From positions 1 to 64,000 of the forward strand of contig JAKZHN010000001.1 of assembly GCA_037179335.1 (NCBI GenBank): a stretch of DNA of 64,000 bases. Direction: 5' to 3'. Shown here one piece after another: positions 23,470-37,965 of the stretch (positions are counted from its first letter, which is position 1; each line of letters begins with the position of its first letter). The notes below the pieces were generated by a model. That model searched no databases and was not told the origin of the DNA. It saw only the letters and a list, made by a program, of their open reading frames with translations. The DNA is from Cyclaneusma minus. Lineage: Eukaryota > Ascomycota > Leotiomycetes > Marthamycetales > Marthamycetaceae. Position numbers and translations under genes: made by a program.

Positions 23470-23670
23470 TTTACTTAAAAATTGGCTTATTTAATATAAA
23501 AACTACCGATTTAAAAAATGCAAAAAATATCCGTTTGAAAATTGGCCTATTTTATATAAAACATACCGGTTTAAAAAATGCAAAAGATATCCATTTAAAC
23601 ATTAATTTATTTTGTACAAGAAACACTAATTTAAAAAATATAAAAGATATTGGCTTAAAAATTGCTTTAT
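23470..23670. repeat. About 60-bp coding-phase tandem repeats in element C
   Basis: At least three units of about 60 bases, whose translations read like variations of KIGLFYIKHTGLKNAKDIHL, sit in frame on the plus strand (within 23535-23729). Matching units occur on the minus strand in C' (39360-39610). The multiple-of-three unit suggests the repeat encoded a repetitive protein segment before RIP. Confidence 0.65.
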
Positions 23671-25956
23671 TTTTTAATTATTGTAAAGTAATATTAATTT
23701 TTTTAATAAAAGTACTATTTTTAAAATAAGAAATATATATTAATATTAATTAATATTTATATAAAAAGCATATTTTAACATAACATTTAATTTTTTAATA
23801 ATTCTCCTTTTATCCAATTAATATTAGGATTATAATATTTTAATTATCAAAATTTAAAAATTATTAAAATTAAAAACAATAATTTTATTAAAAGAAAATA
23901 CCCATTTTTTAATATAATTATTAATAGCAATTTTTTCAATTAGAATTTTTATAATTAATAAAGCTAGCTTATTATTAGCTAATATTAATTGCTTTAATTT
24001 AAAAAATTCTAATAAAAATAAATGATATTTTTTAGCAAAATCCCAATTAATAAAGCCGATTTTAAAATCTTTCTTATTAATTAAAAAACATTAAAACATT
24101 CATTAGTATTAATTGAAAATTTCCATTAGATTATAATTTTAATAAAGCATTGTTTTTTAAATATTAAAGCTATAAAAATATTATATTAATTTATAATTAA
24201 TTTTATAAATTCTTTTAATTACAATTTAAACTAAATATGTTTTATTTCCCCATTTTTAATTATTATAAATAGCGGTAAAAAGAATTTAGCCAAAAATTGT
24301 ATTTTAATGATAATTTCCTTAATTTATAATATAAAAGCAATTTTGATATTCTTTATAACCATTATTTTTATATTTCTTTTAGTTATTACCAAAATTTTAA
24401 TTTTTATTATTATAGTTTTTAAATTCGCCATTCTAATTTCCAAATTCGCCATTATTTTTTTTAAATTTACCATTACGGCCTTTTTAATTATTTTTAGTAT
24501 TAACTTTTTTTTACTGTATTTCCAAATAATATAATTTAAAAACTTGCAATAAAAATAAAAATTATAATATTTATAATAGTTTTACTATTAATTTTTAAAT
24601 ATATTGCATAGCGATTTTAAAAAAGCAAATAAATTTATTAAATTATTATAATTATAATTATAATTATAATTATAAATTGCAATTGCAGTAGCAGCTTGCA
24701 AAAGTTTATTTAAAATTTATTTAAAATTGTTATATTTAGCAATTTTGCTTTTTTATTATTTCAAAAAATATTTAATTTATTTATTATAAATAATAAAATT
24801 AAATATTTTATATAAAAGCTTAATTCTATTGGCCAAAATATTTAAAATTTTAATATAAAATCCGGCCATTTTTAGCTTTAAATTAAATTAAGCCTAATTT
24901 GCTATATAGCCATAATTAAATTAGAAAATAGCAAAAATTATATTTCTTTGCTTTAAAATATGAAAATATTATTAGGCTTTTTTAATTTTGTCCAAAATTA
25001 TAAAGCTTTTTCTTAAAGATATTAAAAAGCATATTTAGAATTTTCCAAGATTAATTTTTATTATTAATAAAATTATTAATAATTTAATTAAATTGGATTT
25101 TATATTAAATTTTGCAATATTCTTTTAATTAGCTAGCAATATATTAAATGTTTTTATTCTGTAAGCTAAAAACGTTTTTATTAATAGCTATAATATATTG
25201 GATTTTAAAAACCCGATTTAAAAATGAGTTTTAACGCTTAAATAGCTAGGTTTTATTTTCAAAAAAACAAAACAAAAATTGCAGCAAAAGCGCAAAATAG
25301 AAAAATAAATATAAGCATAGGCAAATATTATTTTTAATTCTTTTTTTAAATATTTATTAATTTGTTTTAGCTTATAGTTTTTAATTTGCAATTTGATATT
25401 AATAATATTGGCTTAATTTAAAAAACAATAAAAAAACGGCAAAGCCTTTATTTTCCTGCTTTAATTTAAAAAAATTATTATTAATTTTATTGCTCACATA
25501 TTATAAAAGATTATTAAATATAATAAAAATATATTAAAACTATTTAAATTTATTTGCAGTATAAATAATATCTTTTTTTAGCGAATTTCTAAATTAATTT
25601 AATAATAAATAAATATATTTTGTTAATTTATTCAATAGCTTAAATAAAACAAAGTATATATGTTTTTTTAAAATAATTGCAATAACTGGTATATAATTTG
25701 CAATAATATTTATAATATTAATTAAAATTTTAAGGCTTTGAATTAAATACAAAGGCAAAATTGAAATTGGCCAAAAACAATTTGCGTAAATAATGCTAAT
25801 AAAATTAAAAATAATAAAGTTATTAAATATTGAAATTAGGATTTAGGCTAAATTTATATAATACGCTATTATTGCAAAATAATAAATTGTATTTAAAATT
25901 ATAAAAATTAAAAATTTGAATTTTTTTTAGATTAACCAATGAAAAAGGCTTATTAT

Positions 25957-26145
25957 TATTATAATGCGGGGTAAAAATTAAAGCAAAAATTAAAATAAAT
26001 TAATATTATAAATTGGAAAAAAAAGCTCTCCAGCCGGATAAAACCATAAAACTCCCTTTAAAAATTTACGGCGCTAAGGGATACCAGGGCTTATATGCTA
26101 GGCATATACGTGCCTAAGGGACTAAAGCAAATTAATACCGTGACA
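25957..26145. repeat. Right LTR of element C
   Basis: Mirror image in damage of the left copy: its inner start is converted (TATTATAATGCGGGG) and its outer end is preserved (GGCATATACGTGCCTAAGG...CCGTGACA). It contains the palindrome-like GCATATACGTGC. Confidence 0.9.
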
Positions 26146-27608
26146 ATTGGATATTAAAACAACCATTTTAGAAATTAAATTTTAAATTGCTTTAAATTTA
26201 AAAACAATTTGCAAAGGCTTCGTTTTTTAAGCCTTTTATTTAATTTATTGCTTTTTTATCGGTCTGGTAAATAATAGGCATTTAGGCAAAATATTTGGCG
26301 TATTCTGCAAATTATTGGGATTCTTTCAAAGCTTTAAATTAAAAATCCCATTATGGATTTATTTGTCCCATTTTACTATTATATTATAAATTACGTTTTT
26401 TAAATTAAAATAACATAATTTAAATTACTTTATAATATTAGGATTATAACCAATTAGAATACATTTTCAAAAATAATAAAAAGCTTATTTTAACGTTTAT
26501 AAGCTAATAGCTCCTTTTTCGAAATATAAAATAAGCTTTGCAACCCCAAACCCGGATACGCTTTATAAAAGCAAGCTTTTTAATCCATGCTTTTTCTGGA
26601 TTTATTTTCCGATTTCCAACTTTTAAACGAAATTTAAAATGGGTTTTTAAATAAAATTCTAATTAAATTACTAATTTCCAAAATTTAATAAATAATTAAA
26701 CCCTATATAGTATAGCTATAATATTGTTTTTTATAATTTAAATAATTTTCATTGCGGGCCTATTTTATTAAAATAAATAAAAAACGGTGTTTTAAAAATG
26801 AATTACATTTATTTATGCTTAAAAGGTAATTTCTTTAATTAATTTACCAATATTATTATATTTAATAATTTGAAGTTTTTTGCCTAATTTCAAATTCTTT
26901 TTTGCGCCAAATAGAAACATAGCTATAAATATCCGTTTATAATTAAAATAGCAATATTTATATTTTACGATTGCGGCTATCCAAAATTTTTATTATATAA
27001 TAAGTATTATACAAATTTATAAAAAATAATTTAGCTATATTAAAATAAACCAATTTAAATAATTCACTTTTATATAAAGCAAAAGTTTTAAAACTTTTAC
27101 TGGTTATTTTATTTGCTATATAATATTTATAGCAATAAAGTATAAATAAAAAACAAAATCTATTTTTAATATTAATTATATTTGAAAGTTATTTAATTTT
27201 GGCGGGGTTTATATATACGAAGTTTTTATAATATAAAATAAAGTTTTAAAGGTAAACTCGTTGCTTGGCTTTTTTCAAATCGACCTATTATATAATATAT
27301 TTATTTATTTTTTCGATTTTAATTATTTTTATAATTAAAGCAATTAAAATGCCTATTATGTTTTTAATATATTTAATTACTAATGCAAATAAAATTAAAT
27401 TGCTTATAAAATTTAGAATATATAATTCTTTATATATAAAAGCTTTTAAAATAAATTCTTAATTAATTGGGCTTTTAAAATATATAATCCAATTATTAAA
27501 ATTATTTAATAGGCTTTTTTAATACATCTTCCTGCTTAAAAGTAAATTAATACCAAGTTTTAAAATATACAAAACGTTTTTTTTTCCTAATTTAACCCTT
27601 TTTAAAAC

Positions 27609-27784
27609 TATATAAATCGCTGACTAAGCCGGGCATGCGCTTTAAGGCGTATCACGTGCTTGGCACGCGCCCCGTGCCCGGGGCGCTAGCATTAGCTTAG
27701 CGCCAGCTATAAGGACCATTTATATCTCCCCGGCGGCTTTCCAGCTATATTTCCTTTTTTATAGCCAATATAATTTATTTATTA
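27609..27784. repeat. Left LTR of element D
   Basis: The outer part keeps GGGCATGCGC, TATCACGTGCTTGGCACGCG and CCCGTGCCCGGGGCGC; the inner end is AT-rich. It pairs with 34146-34321. Confidence 0.85.
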
Positions 27785-30700
27785 GTAATTCTTTTTTAAA
27801 AAATCACAAAATTGCTATACTTTTTTAAACAAAAATTAAAAAAATTAAAGCCTGCTTTATTTAATAAAAACGGGATTTATATAACGCCTTTAATTATGCT
27901 AAGGATTTTTATTTTAATTTTGCCTTGCCTAATAAAAACGGGATTTATGCAATTAATTTAAAAATTAAAGATTAGCTAACTATTGCTTTGCTTAATAAAA
28001 ATAAAATTTATACAATTTAAAATTAGCAATTTATATTTATTACGCAGCTATTTTAATTATTCCGCCTTTTGAATTGCGCAATTTTCCGCAATTTCTTCTG
28101 CAGCTTTATTATTAGCTGCATTATTTCCTTTATAATTATTCCTAATTACGCAATTTCTTTATTTTGATTTTATAGTTTTAAGGCATTTAAATCTATTTTT
28201 TATAAATCTAAATTAAAATTCCAAATTTGCATTCTATAAATTTGCCCCTTTTGAAATTCGCAATCCTGCAAAACTTTTTGCAATTTTAAACAATCCCAAG
28301 CCCATTTTACCAATAACCTTTAAAATTATTTTTTTTCCCGCTTTTTATTATTTTAAATTCCCATTTCTTTATTAATACCTTTTCTTTTATAATTCCGATT
28401 TTTCCAATTTTAAAAAACCCAACTTTTGCAGCTTTAAAAAACGCAATTTTTGCAGTTTTAAAAAGCGCAGTTTTAAAAGCTTTAAAAGCTGCAATATTTA
28501 TAGCTTTAAATTTCGCTATTTAAAGTTTATTTTTGCGCTAATTTTCTGCGCAATATTAAAAATATTATTTATTTATACCAAATTAATTAATCTTTTTAAT
28601 TATAACCAGCACCAATTTTTAATGGATATTCATAAGGCATTTACTATTTTGTTTAAGTTTAAATTTAAAAATTTAATTATAATTAAAAACCCTGCTATTT
28701 AAAAGGATTTCTTTTTTAATTTGAATTTAAAAAACCTTAAAACCTATATAAAGTAAATTCTTTTTTAAAAAAAAATTGGTTTTTTTAAAAAAGCTAAATA
28801 GCAAAATAAGAAATTATAGCTTAGATTTAAAAATGCCTTTAAATATTTTAGCCAGATTTTATTTACTGAGGCAAATAAGAAAGTTTAATATTTTTTAAAA
28901 ATTGGCTATATATTTATAATATTTAAATAAATAAGAAAAAACTATCTTTTGCATTTTATAAAAATTTTATAAATCCAAACATAACTAAATAATTTATGGA
29001 AATAATTAAAACATAAATAAAATTTAGAAATGGCTTTTATTTTTAAATAGCAAATTCCAAGCTTTAAAAAAATGCCTTCATTTTTTAAAATATATAAGAA
29101 TTATAAACTATTATAGACTTTATTAAATTTAGTGTTAATAAATTAAACCTTAAAATTAAATATATTTATTTTAAGAATTTTGGTACAATATAGGGCAGTT
29201 TTAATAATATAGTATAATATACCTTTTTAATACGGTATAATGTAAATTAATCTACAATATAATATATTATAGTTTCTTTTCAATTTAATATCTATATGAA
29301 CTTTTTTAGCTATATCAATTTAATAAGGCAATTAAATTAAATATCCTTGCTAAATATAATTAATAGCTATTATACTTTTACAAATACAATTATTTTTAAG
29401 CCAGTATTTAAATTAATTAAAATTCATATTTATAATAAAATTTTAAAATATACTAAAATTATATAAAATATATTTAAAACCAAATTTCTTAGTTTTATGA
29501 ATCGTATTACCAAATTTAGCATTTTCTTATCTAAAATTTATTATATTTATTTAAATATATTAGAAACTAAGGTATTTAATTATTATTTAAAAAAAATTAG
29601 CAAAAATCTGGATTTTAAAATTATAATTACTATAATTAAAAAATATTTTAAAATCCTTCATCGCCGTTAAAAATAATTAAATTTATAAAAAAATGGTTTA
29701 AAAAAATGCTGAAAAATCCAAAATTAAATATTTAAAATTTTCAATTAATATTTTATACAAGATTTAATAAGGTTTTAATACTATTTATTAAAGAAAGAAA
29801 ACCTTAGAACTTAATTGGTAAATACTTGCAAAGGTGTAAAAAGATATAAATATGCTTTAATAAAAAAAGCTGAAATATTTAAGGATTTTTATGCGGATTT
29901 TCGGTTTTTAATCCGTATTTAAAAAAAGATTTTTTTTTTAGTCTTTTACCTAAATCAGATTTAAATAAAAATTCGAATTATTAAAATTCTAAAAGCTTTA
30001 GCCAAGGCAATTTCAAAAACTCCAAGCTTAACCAAAATATTAGAAATCAGTTAAGTAGCTTTGGTAAATTAAAATATTTAACCAAATATTGCTGAATTTA
30101 TAAAAAGCCAGGCTATGGGTCCAAAAACCATAATTTATTAGTTTTTATTTCTAAAGAAAAAATTAAATTATATAAAAAAAAAGGGCAAGGCTTATACCCA
30201 AACTGCTTTTTATATTTTTTTGGCTAAATATAAAACCAAAAACGAATTTGAATACTAAAATAAAATTAATAACAATTTTAATAAAATGGAATAAATAATT
30301 TAAAATTTTAATTGGGAAAACATTTCTAAAAATAAATTAAAAAGGCTAAAAAAAAGACTATAAATTTTATAAGCTTTATAATATTTTGGGGTCCAATTAA
30401 TAAATTAGAAATGGCTTTGTTTTTTATTAAATAATTAGCTAAATATACAGTTATTAATTATAATTTTTATAAAATAATTTTAAATAAATAAATAATTGTT
30501 TATTATTTTTTATATTTATTTTAAAATTAAAATTAAAATTAAGGTTTTTATAAATTGATTTTAAATAAGCAAATAATTATCCAGTATTTTATAGAACTTA
30601 TTTGGAGCCAAATATTTACTTTTTTAAACCAATATATTTTAAAAATCTTCCGAGAAATTATAATTAATATTAGAATATTCTATATTTTTATAGCTGGCTA

Positions 30701-33700
30701 TATTTAGCTTTAATCTTTGAAAAGCTGGTTTCTAATATTTATTTAAATATTGGCAAAGCTGGCTAAGCCCGTATTATATTTGAAATTAAAAGATTTAGCA
30801 TTATAAAAGTTTTTTTTTAATTGCTATTTGAAATAATTATATATTATATTTGCAAGGCTGATAGTTTTTTCCTAATATATTTAAAGGATATAGATAGCCT
30901 TTAAATTAAATTTAAAAATTTAAAAAACATCCTGATTTAAAACATTAAATATTGGCCCATTTTTAGAGATTTTGCCTTTTTTTAATATTATTTAAATAAG
31001 CCTGAAATTTACTAGCTATATAGAAAATTTGGCTACCCAATTATTAAAAAGCTTGCTAAGCTTTTATAAAAAACTAAATACCAGTTTAATTTTTGAATTT
31101 TTGAAAATTTACTTAAATATTGCAATTAATACCAGCTAAATAGCAAATTTCTAAAACAATTTAAAATTAAAATTAAAATAAATTTTAACTTTAACCATTT
31201 AATTATTATAAATATAATTTAAATTCAAAAACGCAAAACCCTTTATATTATTAATAATGGCATTTTTTATAATGCCATTAAATTTCCAAAATTTATAAAA
31301 TTAAGAAATATTTAAAAAGCAACTATACTAATATAAATGAATATATAATAAAATTTATTAAGTATTATTTATTATAATGCTAAAGATAAAGCCGCTTTTA
31401 AAAAGTCTAAATAAAATACTAAATTATTGGGAATTTAATATAATAAAATTCCAATTAAAGCCTATTATAATATTGGTAAAATAAAAAGAATTTATTTGAT
31501 TTTGGAAAAAACTTATATTATTATAAAGGCTGAATTTAAGAAAAATATTTCAAAATTTATTTTTTAAATAATTATTAAAGCTTTAAATAATATTGCCAGC
31601 CTTAATAAATTAATGCCTATTTAATTAATATATAAAGTTGATTTAAAACTTATTCAGGAGTTTTTATTATTTTTCTTTATAATTAAAAAAACCTAACCTA
31701 TTTATAAAGCCATTAAAAAATTAATTTAAAAGGCCTTATATATCAAAAATAGCCCTAATATATTAGCTATATTAAATCTACTTTTGGATTTTGAAATTCT
31801 AATATATATAAAAAAAAGCTAGATTGGCCTATTTAAGCTTTTAAAGAAAAATGCCTATAATTATATTTTAAAAATGCCCAAAAGTCCAAAAATATTCAAA
31901 TTAATATTAATTAAATTTTATCTAATTATTAAAAACAATGTTATCAAAAGTCTCTTAGTATTTAATAATTTCAAAATTAATTTAAAACCAGTTATAGCTT
32001 TAAAAAAAATGCTAATTTTAAACCTTTTAAATTAGCTAAAACAGCTTTTTTAAAAGCAATTAAGCCAATTAGTAATATTATTTCGAAATTTAAAAACTAG
32101 CCTATTTAAAAAACTTTAATTGGAAAAATAAAAACAAAGCTAAAAAAGCTTCTAATAATCCGAACATTTTGGAAATTAAGCAATCCGCTAAACGATTTTA
32201 TAAACGCTTAAGGAAATATTCTTTAAAATTAATTTTTGCTAAAAATTTCTTTTAACTATTTAAAAAGTATGAAAAACCTAAAAAACAACGCTTATTTAAT
32301 AAAGAAATTAATTAAATAATTGCAAATGCTTTTATATATATTATAAAAAAATGGAATATTTATAGATTTAGCTATCTTTTTAAAAGAAAATAGCAAGATT
32401 ATTATTTTAAACCGGCTATTTAAAACTTTTAATAAAATTAAAATCTTTGAAATTTTGGATATTAAAGTGTTTAAATTTATTTAAGCTAATCCAAGTATTT
32501 TAAAAAATAAGATTTTTAAATTTAAAATAATTAAAAGAATTAAAGGCGAAATAATTATTTTCTATAAAACATTAAAATTAATTATTTAAAACCATAATAA
32601 TGCTGGCAGAAAATAAATTTTTACCTAATTTCCTATAATTTAAAATTTTAGCTAATAGCTAATATTTTGCCTTGGCGTATTTTTATTTATTATTAAGAAT
32701 TTATATAATAATCAAATTTATGGATTATGGTTTTAAAATATTATTTAGGCCTATATTTAATTTCATAAATTCCTAAATAAAAATATTTATTGCTATTTGC
32801 TTAAAAACTAATTGCCAAATATTTGAAAAGCATAGTTAGAAAATTTAAAAAGCTATTATATAATATAACTAAGGCTGAATTATACTAATTTATTATTTAT
32901 TTAATTTATTATATAAAAAACCTTTTTATAAAAGCCTTTATTTATAATTTTTATTGTATAATTATAATTTTTCATAAGTATTTTGCAACAATAGCCCTTT
33001 AAATTAATAATATTTTGCAATTAGCTAATATTAAATAATTTAAATTAAAGAAATTTAAGCTTTAGAAAGTGGCTTTATAGCAAAATCCAAAATTATATTA
33101 AAAATTAAGATTCCAATTATTTTTAATAGTTTAGTTTTTATACTTTAAAACAATAGCTTAATAATTTTTATTTAAAAAGATTAAAGCAAAACTTTAAAGC
33201 TGGTAAATATTAAATTCCCAATTATAAAAGCTAATTATATTAGTAAAAAGGCTAAAAACGGCTATATTGCCTAAAATTACCAATTTAAAGCTTTTTATAA
33301 ATCATTTACTATAGCCTAATATTAAAAACCAAAATTTAAAAGTATTAAAGCATTAAATAAAATCATTATTCAGCAGCTTAATTCTTTGTATAGAAACTTA
33401 ATATATATTGCTTTAAATTTAAATACCTTTAAATTTCTGATTTTTATAAATAAATTATTTGCAAATAATAAAAATCTTTTTTTCTAAATTAAATATATTA
33501 TTATATACGTAAATACATTTATAAATAAAATTAATAGCTTTTTTAAAATTAAGGGAAATTTAATTTACTAGTTTAATATTTAATTTAAGCGTATTACCCG
33601 TTTAATTTTAATATTAAAATTTTTAATTTTAATTTAAAAAATAAATATTAATTACGCTATGGCTATTATATTTAAAAAGATTACCTTTAAGTTTAAAATA

Positions 33701-34145
33701 TGAAATATTCCTATAATTATTTATATAAACTTATTTTTTTTATATAAATGCCTAGTTAAATTAGGCATTATAATTAAAAATAAATTATAATAAATATTTT
33801 TTATTTTTATTAAAGCTATAAATATTAGAAATTCCAAAAAATCCAATAAATTGCTAGCTATAATAATTCAGCCAATTTTATAATCAAAGCTTTATTAAAT
33901 AAAGCTTTGAAAATATTGGTTTTTATAAATAAGCTTATTATTAAAATAAAACAATAGGTAAATAAAAAAATTAAAAAAAATAGTAAAGCTATAAATTAAA
34001 AGTATTAATAATTTATAAAAAACGATTATATAATATAATATAAAGATTTTGATATTTTATTATTAAATAAATTAATTAAAAAAAAGCTGCCTTTTAATTA
34101 GCAAGTTACTAAAAAGTCTTTTATTATAATTTAAAACATTTCTAG

Positions 34146-34357
34146 TATATAAATTGCTAATTAAGCCAAATATATGCTTTAGGGCATATTATATGCTTAA
34201 TATACGCCCCGTGCCCGGAGCGCTAGCACTAGCTTAGCGCCAGCTATAAGGACCATTTATAGCTCCCTGGCGGCCCTTTAACTACCTTTTCCTCTCCATA
34301 ATTAATACAACCTATTTATTATTTGCGCGCACCACCCTAACCCTATAGGAATAAATA
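34146..34357. repeat. Right LTR of element D
   Basis: The inner start is converted (GCCAAATATATGC where the left copy has GCCGGGCATGCGC) and the outer end is preserved. The outermost part holds ACCACCCTAACCCTATAGG, a chance-looking match to two telomere units. Confidence 0.7.
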
Positions 34358-35781
34358 AAAACGGTATTAATTTAATTAAAATATTTTTTTAATAGCTCTT
34401 TAAATGCAAAGCGCTATAATTTTAAAACATAAATAAAAAGTAATTATAAATAATATAATATTAAAATTGGCAATTTATTCGGATTTAAAATTTTTATTAT
34501 CAAAATTAATAAAAATTTAAATAATATACCCCGTATTTTTTTAAAAAAAACCAAAATTTTGATTTGCGGCTGTATTTGCGGCCGGCTATTTCTTTGCAAA
34601 ATAAGCTTTTTTCTTTTCAAAAATTGAAATTGGCTTAATAATACCTTTTAAAAAAATGTTTTAAATTATCTTTTTGATTATAAGAAAAAAAGGATATTTG
34701 CTAATTTTATATTTTGGGTTTTTGCAAAAAAGGTATAGCTAGCAATATTAATAAATGCGGTTATTATTATTATTGCTATTTTTAAATAATTAATAATTGC
34801 TGCAAATTACTAAAGCTTTTTATTTATTAATTTTATTTTTCCAAAACTAAATAATATAAACTGCCTTTTTTTCAAGCTTTGAATTTAATTTGTTTTTACG
34901 CAATAATTTTTTTAATTATATTAAAATTGCCTTAATTAATAATAATATTTTGAATAGTAATATAATTTTTAAAAACAAGCTAAAAAATAGCAAAAAAGTA
35001 GCTTTAATATATATAGCTATATTCAAAAAGCTATTTTAAATAATTTTGCAATAAAGGATAAAAGGCTTTATTTATATTAATTTAATTATAATTTTGGCTT
35101 TTTATATATAATTGGTGATTTTTTAAATATATAAATTTATAGCGAAATTAATAATTATTTGGTATTTGTTTTTAAAACTCTTTTATATATTTATAAAAGA
35201 ATGTTTTACATTAATTGGTTTTTTATTTAGCTAATTAAAACAAATAGAAATTTAATAGCAAGCTTTAAAATTATTGGCTAGGTATTTTGCTTTTAGCCAA
35301 TTTTAAATAACGGCTTGCTGGCTTTTATTAATTATAATATTGGCTTTATTTCTATAATTATTTAATATAATATTTATAATATATTAAAGCTTTTTATCAT
35401 AAAAATATTCTTTTATTATAATAAATCAATTATATTAATTTTTATAAATAAAAATAAAAACAGCCTTTTTTATACTATAGTATATAAATAATAATATAAT
35501 AGCGGAAAAAAACAATTCAACGGCAAAGCTTAATTGGTTTTTTTAAATTTTTAAAATAATTAAAAATAGTAATTAATATTATAAATATAGCTTTCGCTAA
35601 TTGCAAATATAATCTTTGCAAAATTATTTTTTATTAATACGAATATAGCGTTTATAAAATTTTCTTTTATTTAATAGCGAATATAGCGTTCATTAGTAAA
35701 TGTAATATTTATAAAAGAAAAATTGCAAATATAATATTTGCAATATTATTAATATAATGCTATATACCAATAATTATCATT

Positions 35782-35981
35782 TATTAGGAATTAATGCGGA
35801 TTAATCCCTTTAAATATATTAAATAATTAGAAAGAAAAGCTATTTTATAATACCAAATCTATAAATGGCTTCCTCGCTTATACGCATATGCCAGGGACGT
35901 AAATGGGTCCTGTGCCCGGAGCTCTACGGAGCTCCGCGCCCGTAGCATTCCGATTCGGACCGACGCGGGGGCACTTTAATA
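35782..35981. repeat. Right LTR of element B
   Basis: The outer half is notably GC-rich (GTGCCCGGAGCTCTACGG, GACCGACGCGGGGGCAC) compared with the same positions of the left copy, where most C and G have become T and A. Confidence 0.85.
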
Positions 35982-37818
35982 TAAAGCTATAATAGCTTTG
36001 CCTTTGATTTCTTTGATAAACCTGATTTCAAATATTCTAATATTTTTAATATAAATTTTAAAGTAAAAAACAACAAATTTAAAAATATTAATAGCAATAG
36101 AAATATCAATTTTAATAGCGTTAAACATTTTAAAAGCTTTGCCAAATATGGTGATTTTGTTTTTTTGCTTTAGCTAATTTGCTAGAAATAAATTTGCAGT
36201 TTGTTTTGCAATTAAATAAATAACAAATTTGTTTTTTTAATTGTTTTTATAATAGAAATATATTTTTGTAATATTAAGATTATTTTAAATAAATTTAAAA
36301 AAATACTAGCTTTTTTAATTTCTTTTTAAAAAAAATGGAATTTTAAAGCTTTTTTTGATTGGAAATAGCGCTTTTGGTTTCTTGGCTGCATTTGCTTTTT
36401 TTGGTTTTTTAAATCCTTCTTTAATTGGCTGTTTAAAAGTTTTCTAGAATGTGGAAATTGGTTTATTTTGCTTTTAAATTAAATCCGTTAATAATTTCTT
36501 GAATAATTCTTTAAAACTTGGCTCCGATTTTAACTTAGAAAATATGCTATTTATTGGTTTAAAAAGCACTGCAAATAATACTGCTTTTAAAATGTTATTT
36601 TTTAAAATAAAATATAGCTTAATTACAATAAATTTAAATATTTTTGGCCCAATTCGTATTTGAAAAATATAAATTTAATTATTAATTTTTAGCAGATTAT
36701 AGGGGCTTTACTAGTTTTTTTTTTTCAAATTTAAATTTAAAAGCCAGAAAACAAGTTATAATAGCAAAAGTATTTAGGCCGTTTTTGATATTTAAAGCAT
36801 TAAAAATAATATATTTGGCCCAGAGCATTTTTAGCTTTTTGCTGCATTTTTAAATGGCTTAGGCTTTTTGGTATATTTCCGGAAATAGTAAAACGTTTTT
36901 TGCAAATTTGAAATATACATTAAATACTAAAAAAAAACAATTAGTCCAGCAATATTATATATAGCCTTAATTGCTATTTAAAAAATAAAATCCAGAATCT
37001 TTTTAGGAATTCTTTTAGCTAAAATATTATAAGCTTTTTTGAAAAAAATATAATATTTTTCCATTTTGCCAATGCTATAATAGGCCTTTATAGGGATTTT
37101 ATTATACCAAATGCTATATAATTTAATATTCTATTAAAACGAATTATTGGCTATTTTAATATTAATATTATATTTAATAATATTAAATGGCCTTTAATAA
37201 ATATAAAACCAATAATTTTAAATAATTCTTTAAATATTTTTTGCAAAAATGCCAATGGCTAAATTAATAGCTTTAAAAAATTGGCATATTGTAAATTTAA
37301 TTGCATTCTTTATAATATAAAAGGCTTTTTTGCCACTAATAAAACTGATATCTATTATAATAAAATAATGAAAATTAAAATTAATCTTGATTTTCATTTT
37401 TGACTTTGCTTAAAGATTTGCTATAAAGCTGGTATGTTTTGCAGGATTTAATTAATTTTTTAGATTTTTAATATTAAAATGGTATCCAGCATTGTTAAGA
37501 ATTTTGCGGAGCTTTTTAATATTGGGGTATTTTAAATTATTATAAATTTGTTTTATTTTTGGCTTTATAAAATAATTCCATTTATTTTTAATAATTGGTT
37601 TTGGCTTAATAAAAAATTGAAAATGGCCAAACTTTTTTATAATTGGACATCTAAAGTATTTTTGCATTATATAATTTTTATTTTATTCAAATTTTGCAAG
37701 CATATTAAAACTGGTATATTACTGCTATAAATATAAAATCCCATAATTTCAAATAGAAAAAGAATAACAGCTATTTTAAAAATAGTGGTTTTTTTTAAAA
37801 AAACAATGGCTTTCCCAA

Positions 37819-37965
37819 TATCACGGTACTGACTTGCTTTAATGCCTCAGGCATGCACGTGCCCGGTATATAACCCCCGGCACCCCTTAGGGCCGTAAAC
37901 TCTTAAAAATAATGCCTATTTGTATTTATTTTTATTTTTTCGCCTGTGCCCTTGCCGCAAAATTA
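37819..37965. repeat. Left LTR of element C' (internally deleted)
   Basis: The outer part is well preserved (CAGGCATGCACGTGCCCGG, CCCCCGGCACCCCTTAGGG). Compared with the right copy, the stretch equivalent to the CCGGCT...CCAGCTTATAACC part is missing, then the tail resumes near CTGTGCCCTTGCCGC. The inner boundary is approximate. Confidence 0.7.

Larger units (their letters stand above)
19271..26145. mobile_element. Element C: LTR retrotransposon nested in B
   Basis: Two 189-base LTRs (19271-19459 and 25957-26145) are flanked by the 5-base duplication ATTGG (19266-19270 and 26146-26150). The ends TATCACGG...CCGTGACA recreate the TGTCACGG...CCGTGACA termini typical of fungal LTR elements, with one RIP change at the left tip. 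Length is 6875 bases, normal for a full-length element. The interior is strongly AT-rich and stop-filled. It contains a 60-bp tandem repeat (23470-23670) and an (ATAATT)n run near 24650, both also found in reverse in element C'. It is the same family as C'. Confidence 0.9.
27609..34357. mobile_element. Element D: LTR retrotransposon nested in B (ends approximate)
   Basis: A direct repeat pair, 27609-27784 and 34146-34321, aligns without gaps over 176 bases and shares GCCCCGTGCCCGG.GCGCTAGCA and TAGCTTAGCGCCAGCTATAA. The preserved outer sequence on the right continues to about 34357. AAAAC occurs at 27604-27608 and 34358-34362 and could be the target duplication, but in such AT-rich DNA chance is possible and the inner end of the left LTR does not align clearly that far. 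Length is about 6.7 kb. The interior is stop-filled. Confidence 0.75.
16759..35981. mobile_element. Element B: LTR retrotransposon nested in A, itself hosting C and D
   Basis: The LTR pair is 16759-16962 and 35782-35981 (about 200 bases each). The shared core includes CTTTAAATATATTAAATAA, and the ends are TATTA... and ...TTAATA (TG...CA after RIP). TAAAG occurs immediately outside both LTRs (16754-16758 and 35982-35986), a 5-base target duplication. The total is 19,223 bases; subtracting C and D leaves about 5.6 kb. No coding frame survives. It lies wholly within A, so it inserted after A. Confidence 0.85.

Noticed and set aside
33380..33560. Possible reverse-transcriptase YVDD-type motif in element D
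   Set aside because: A plus-strand reading gives a faint copia-like pattern (IIIYVNTFINKINSFFKI), but a key position cannot be explained by RIP and a stop interrupts it; not enough to name the superfamily.
34330..34348. Interstitial telomere repeat (CCCTAACCCTA)
   Set aside because: Fewer than two full units at the edge of an LTR; chance is sufficient.
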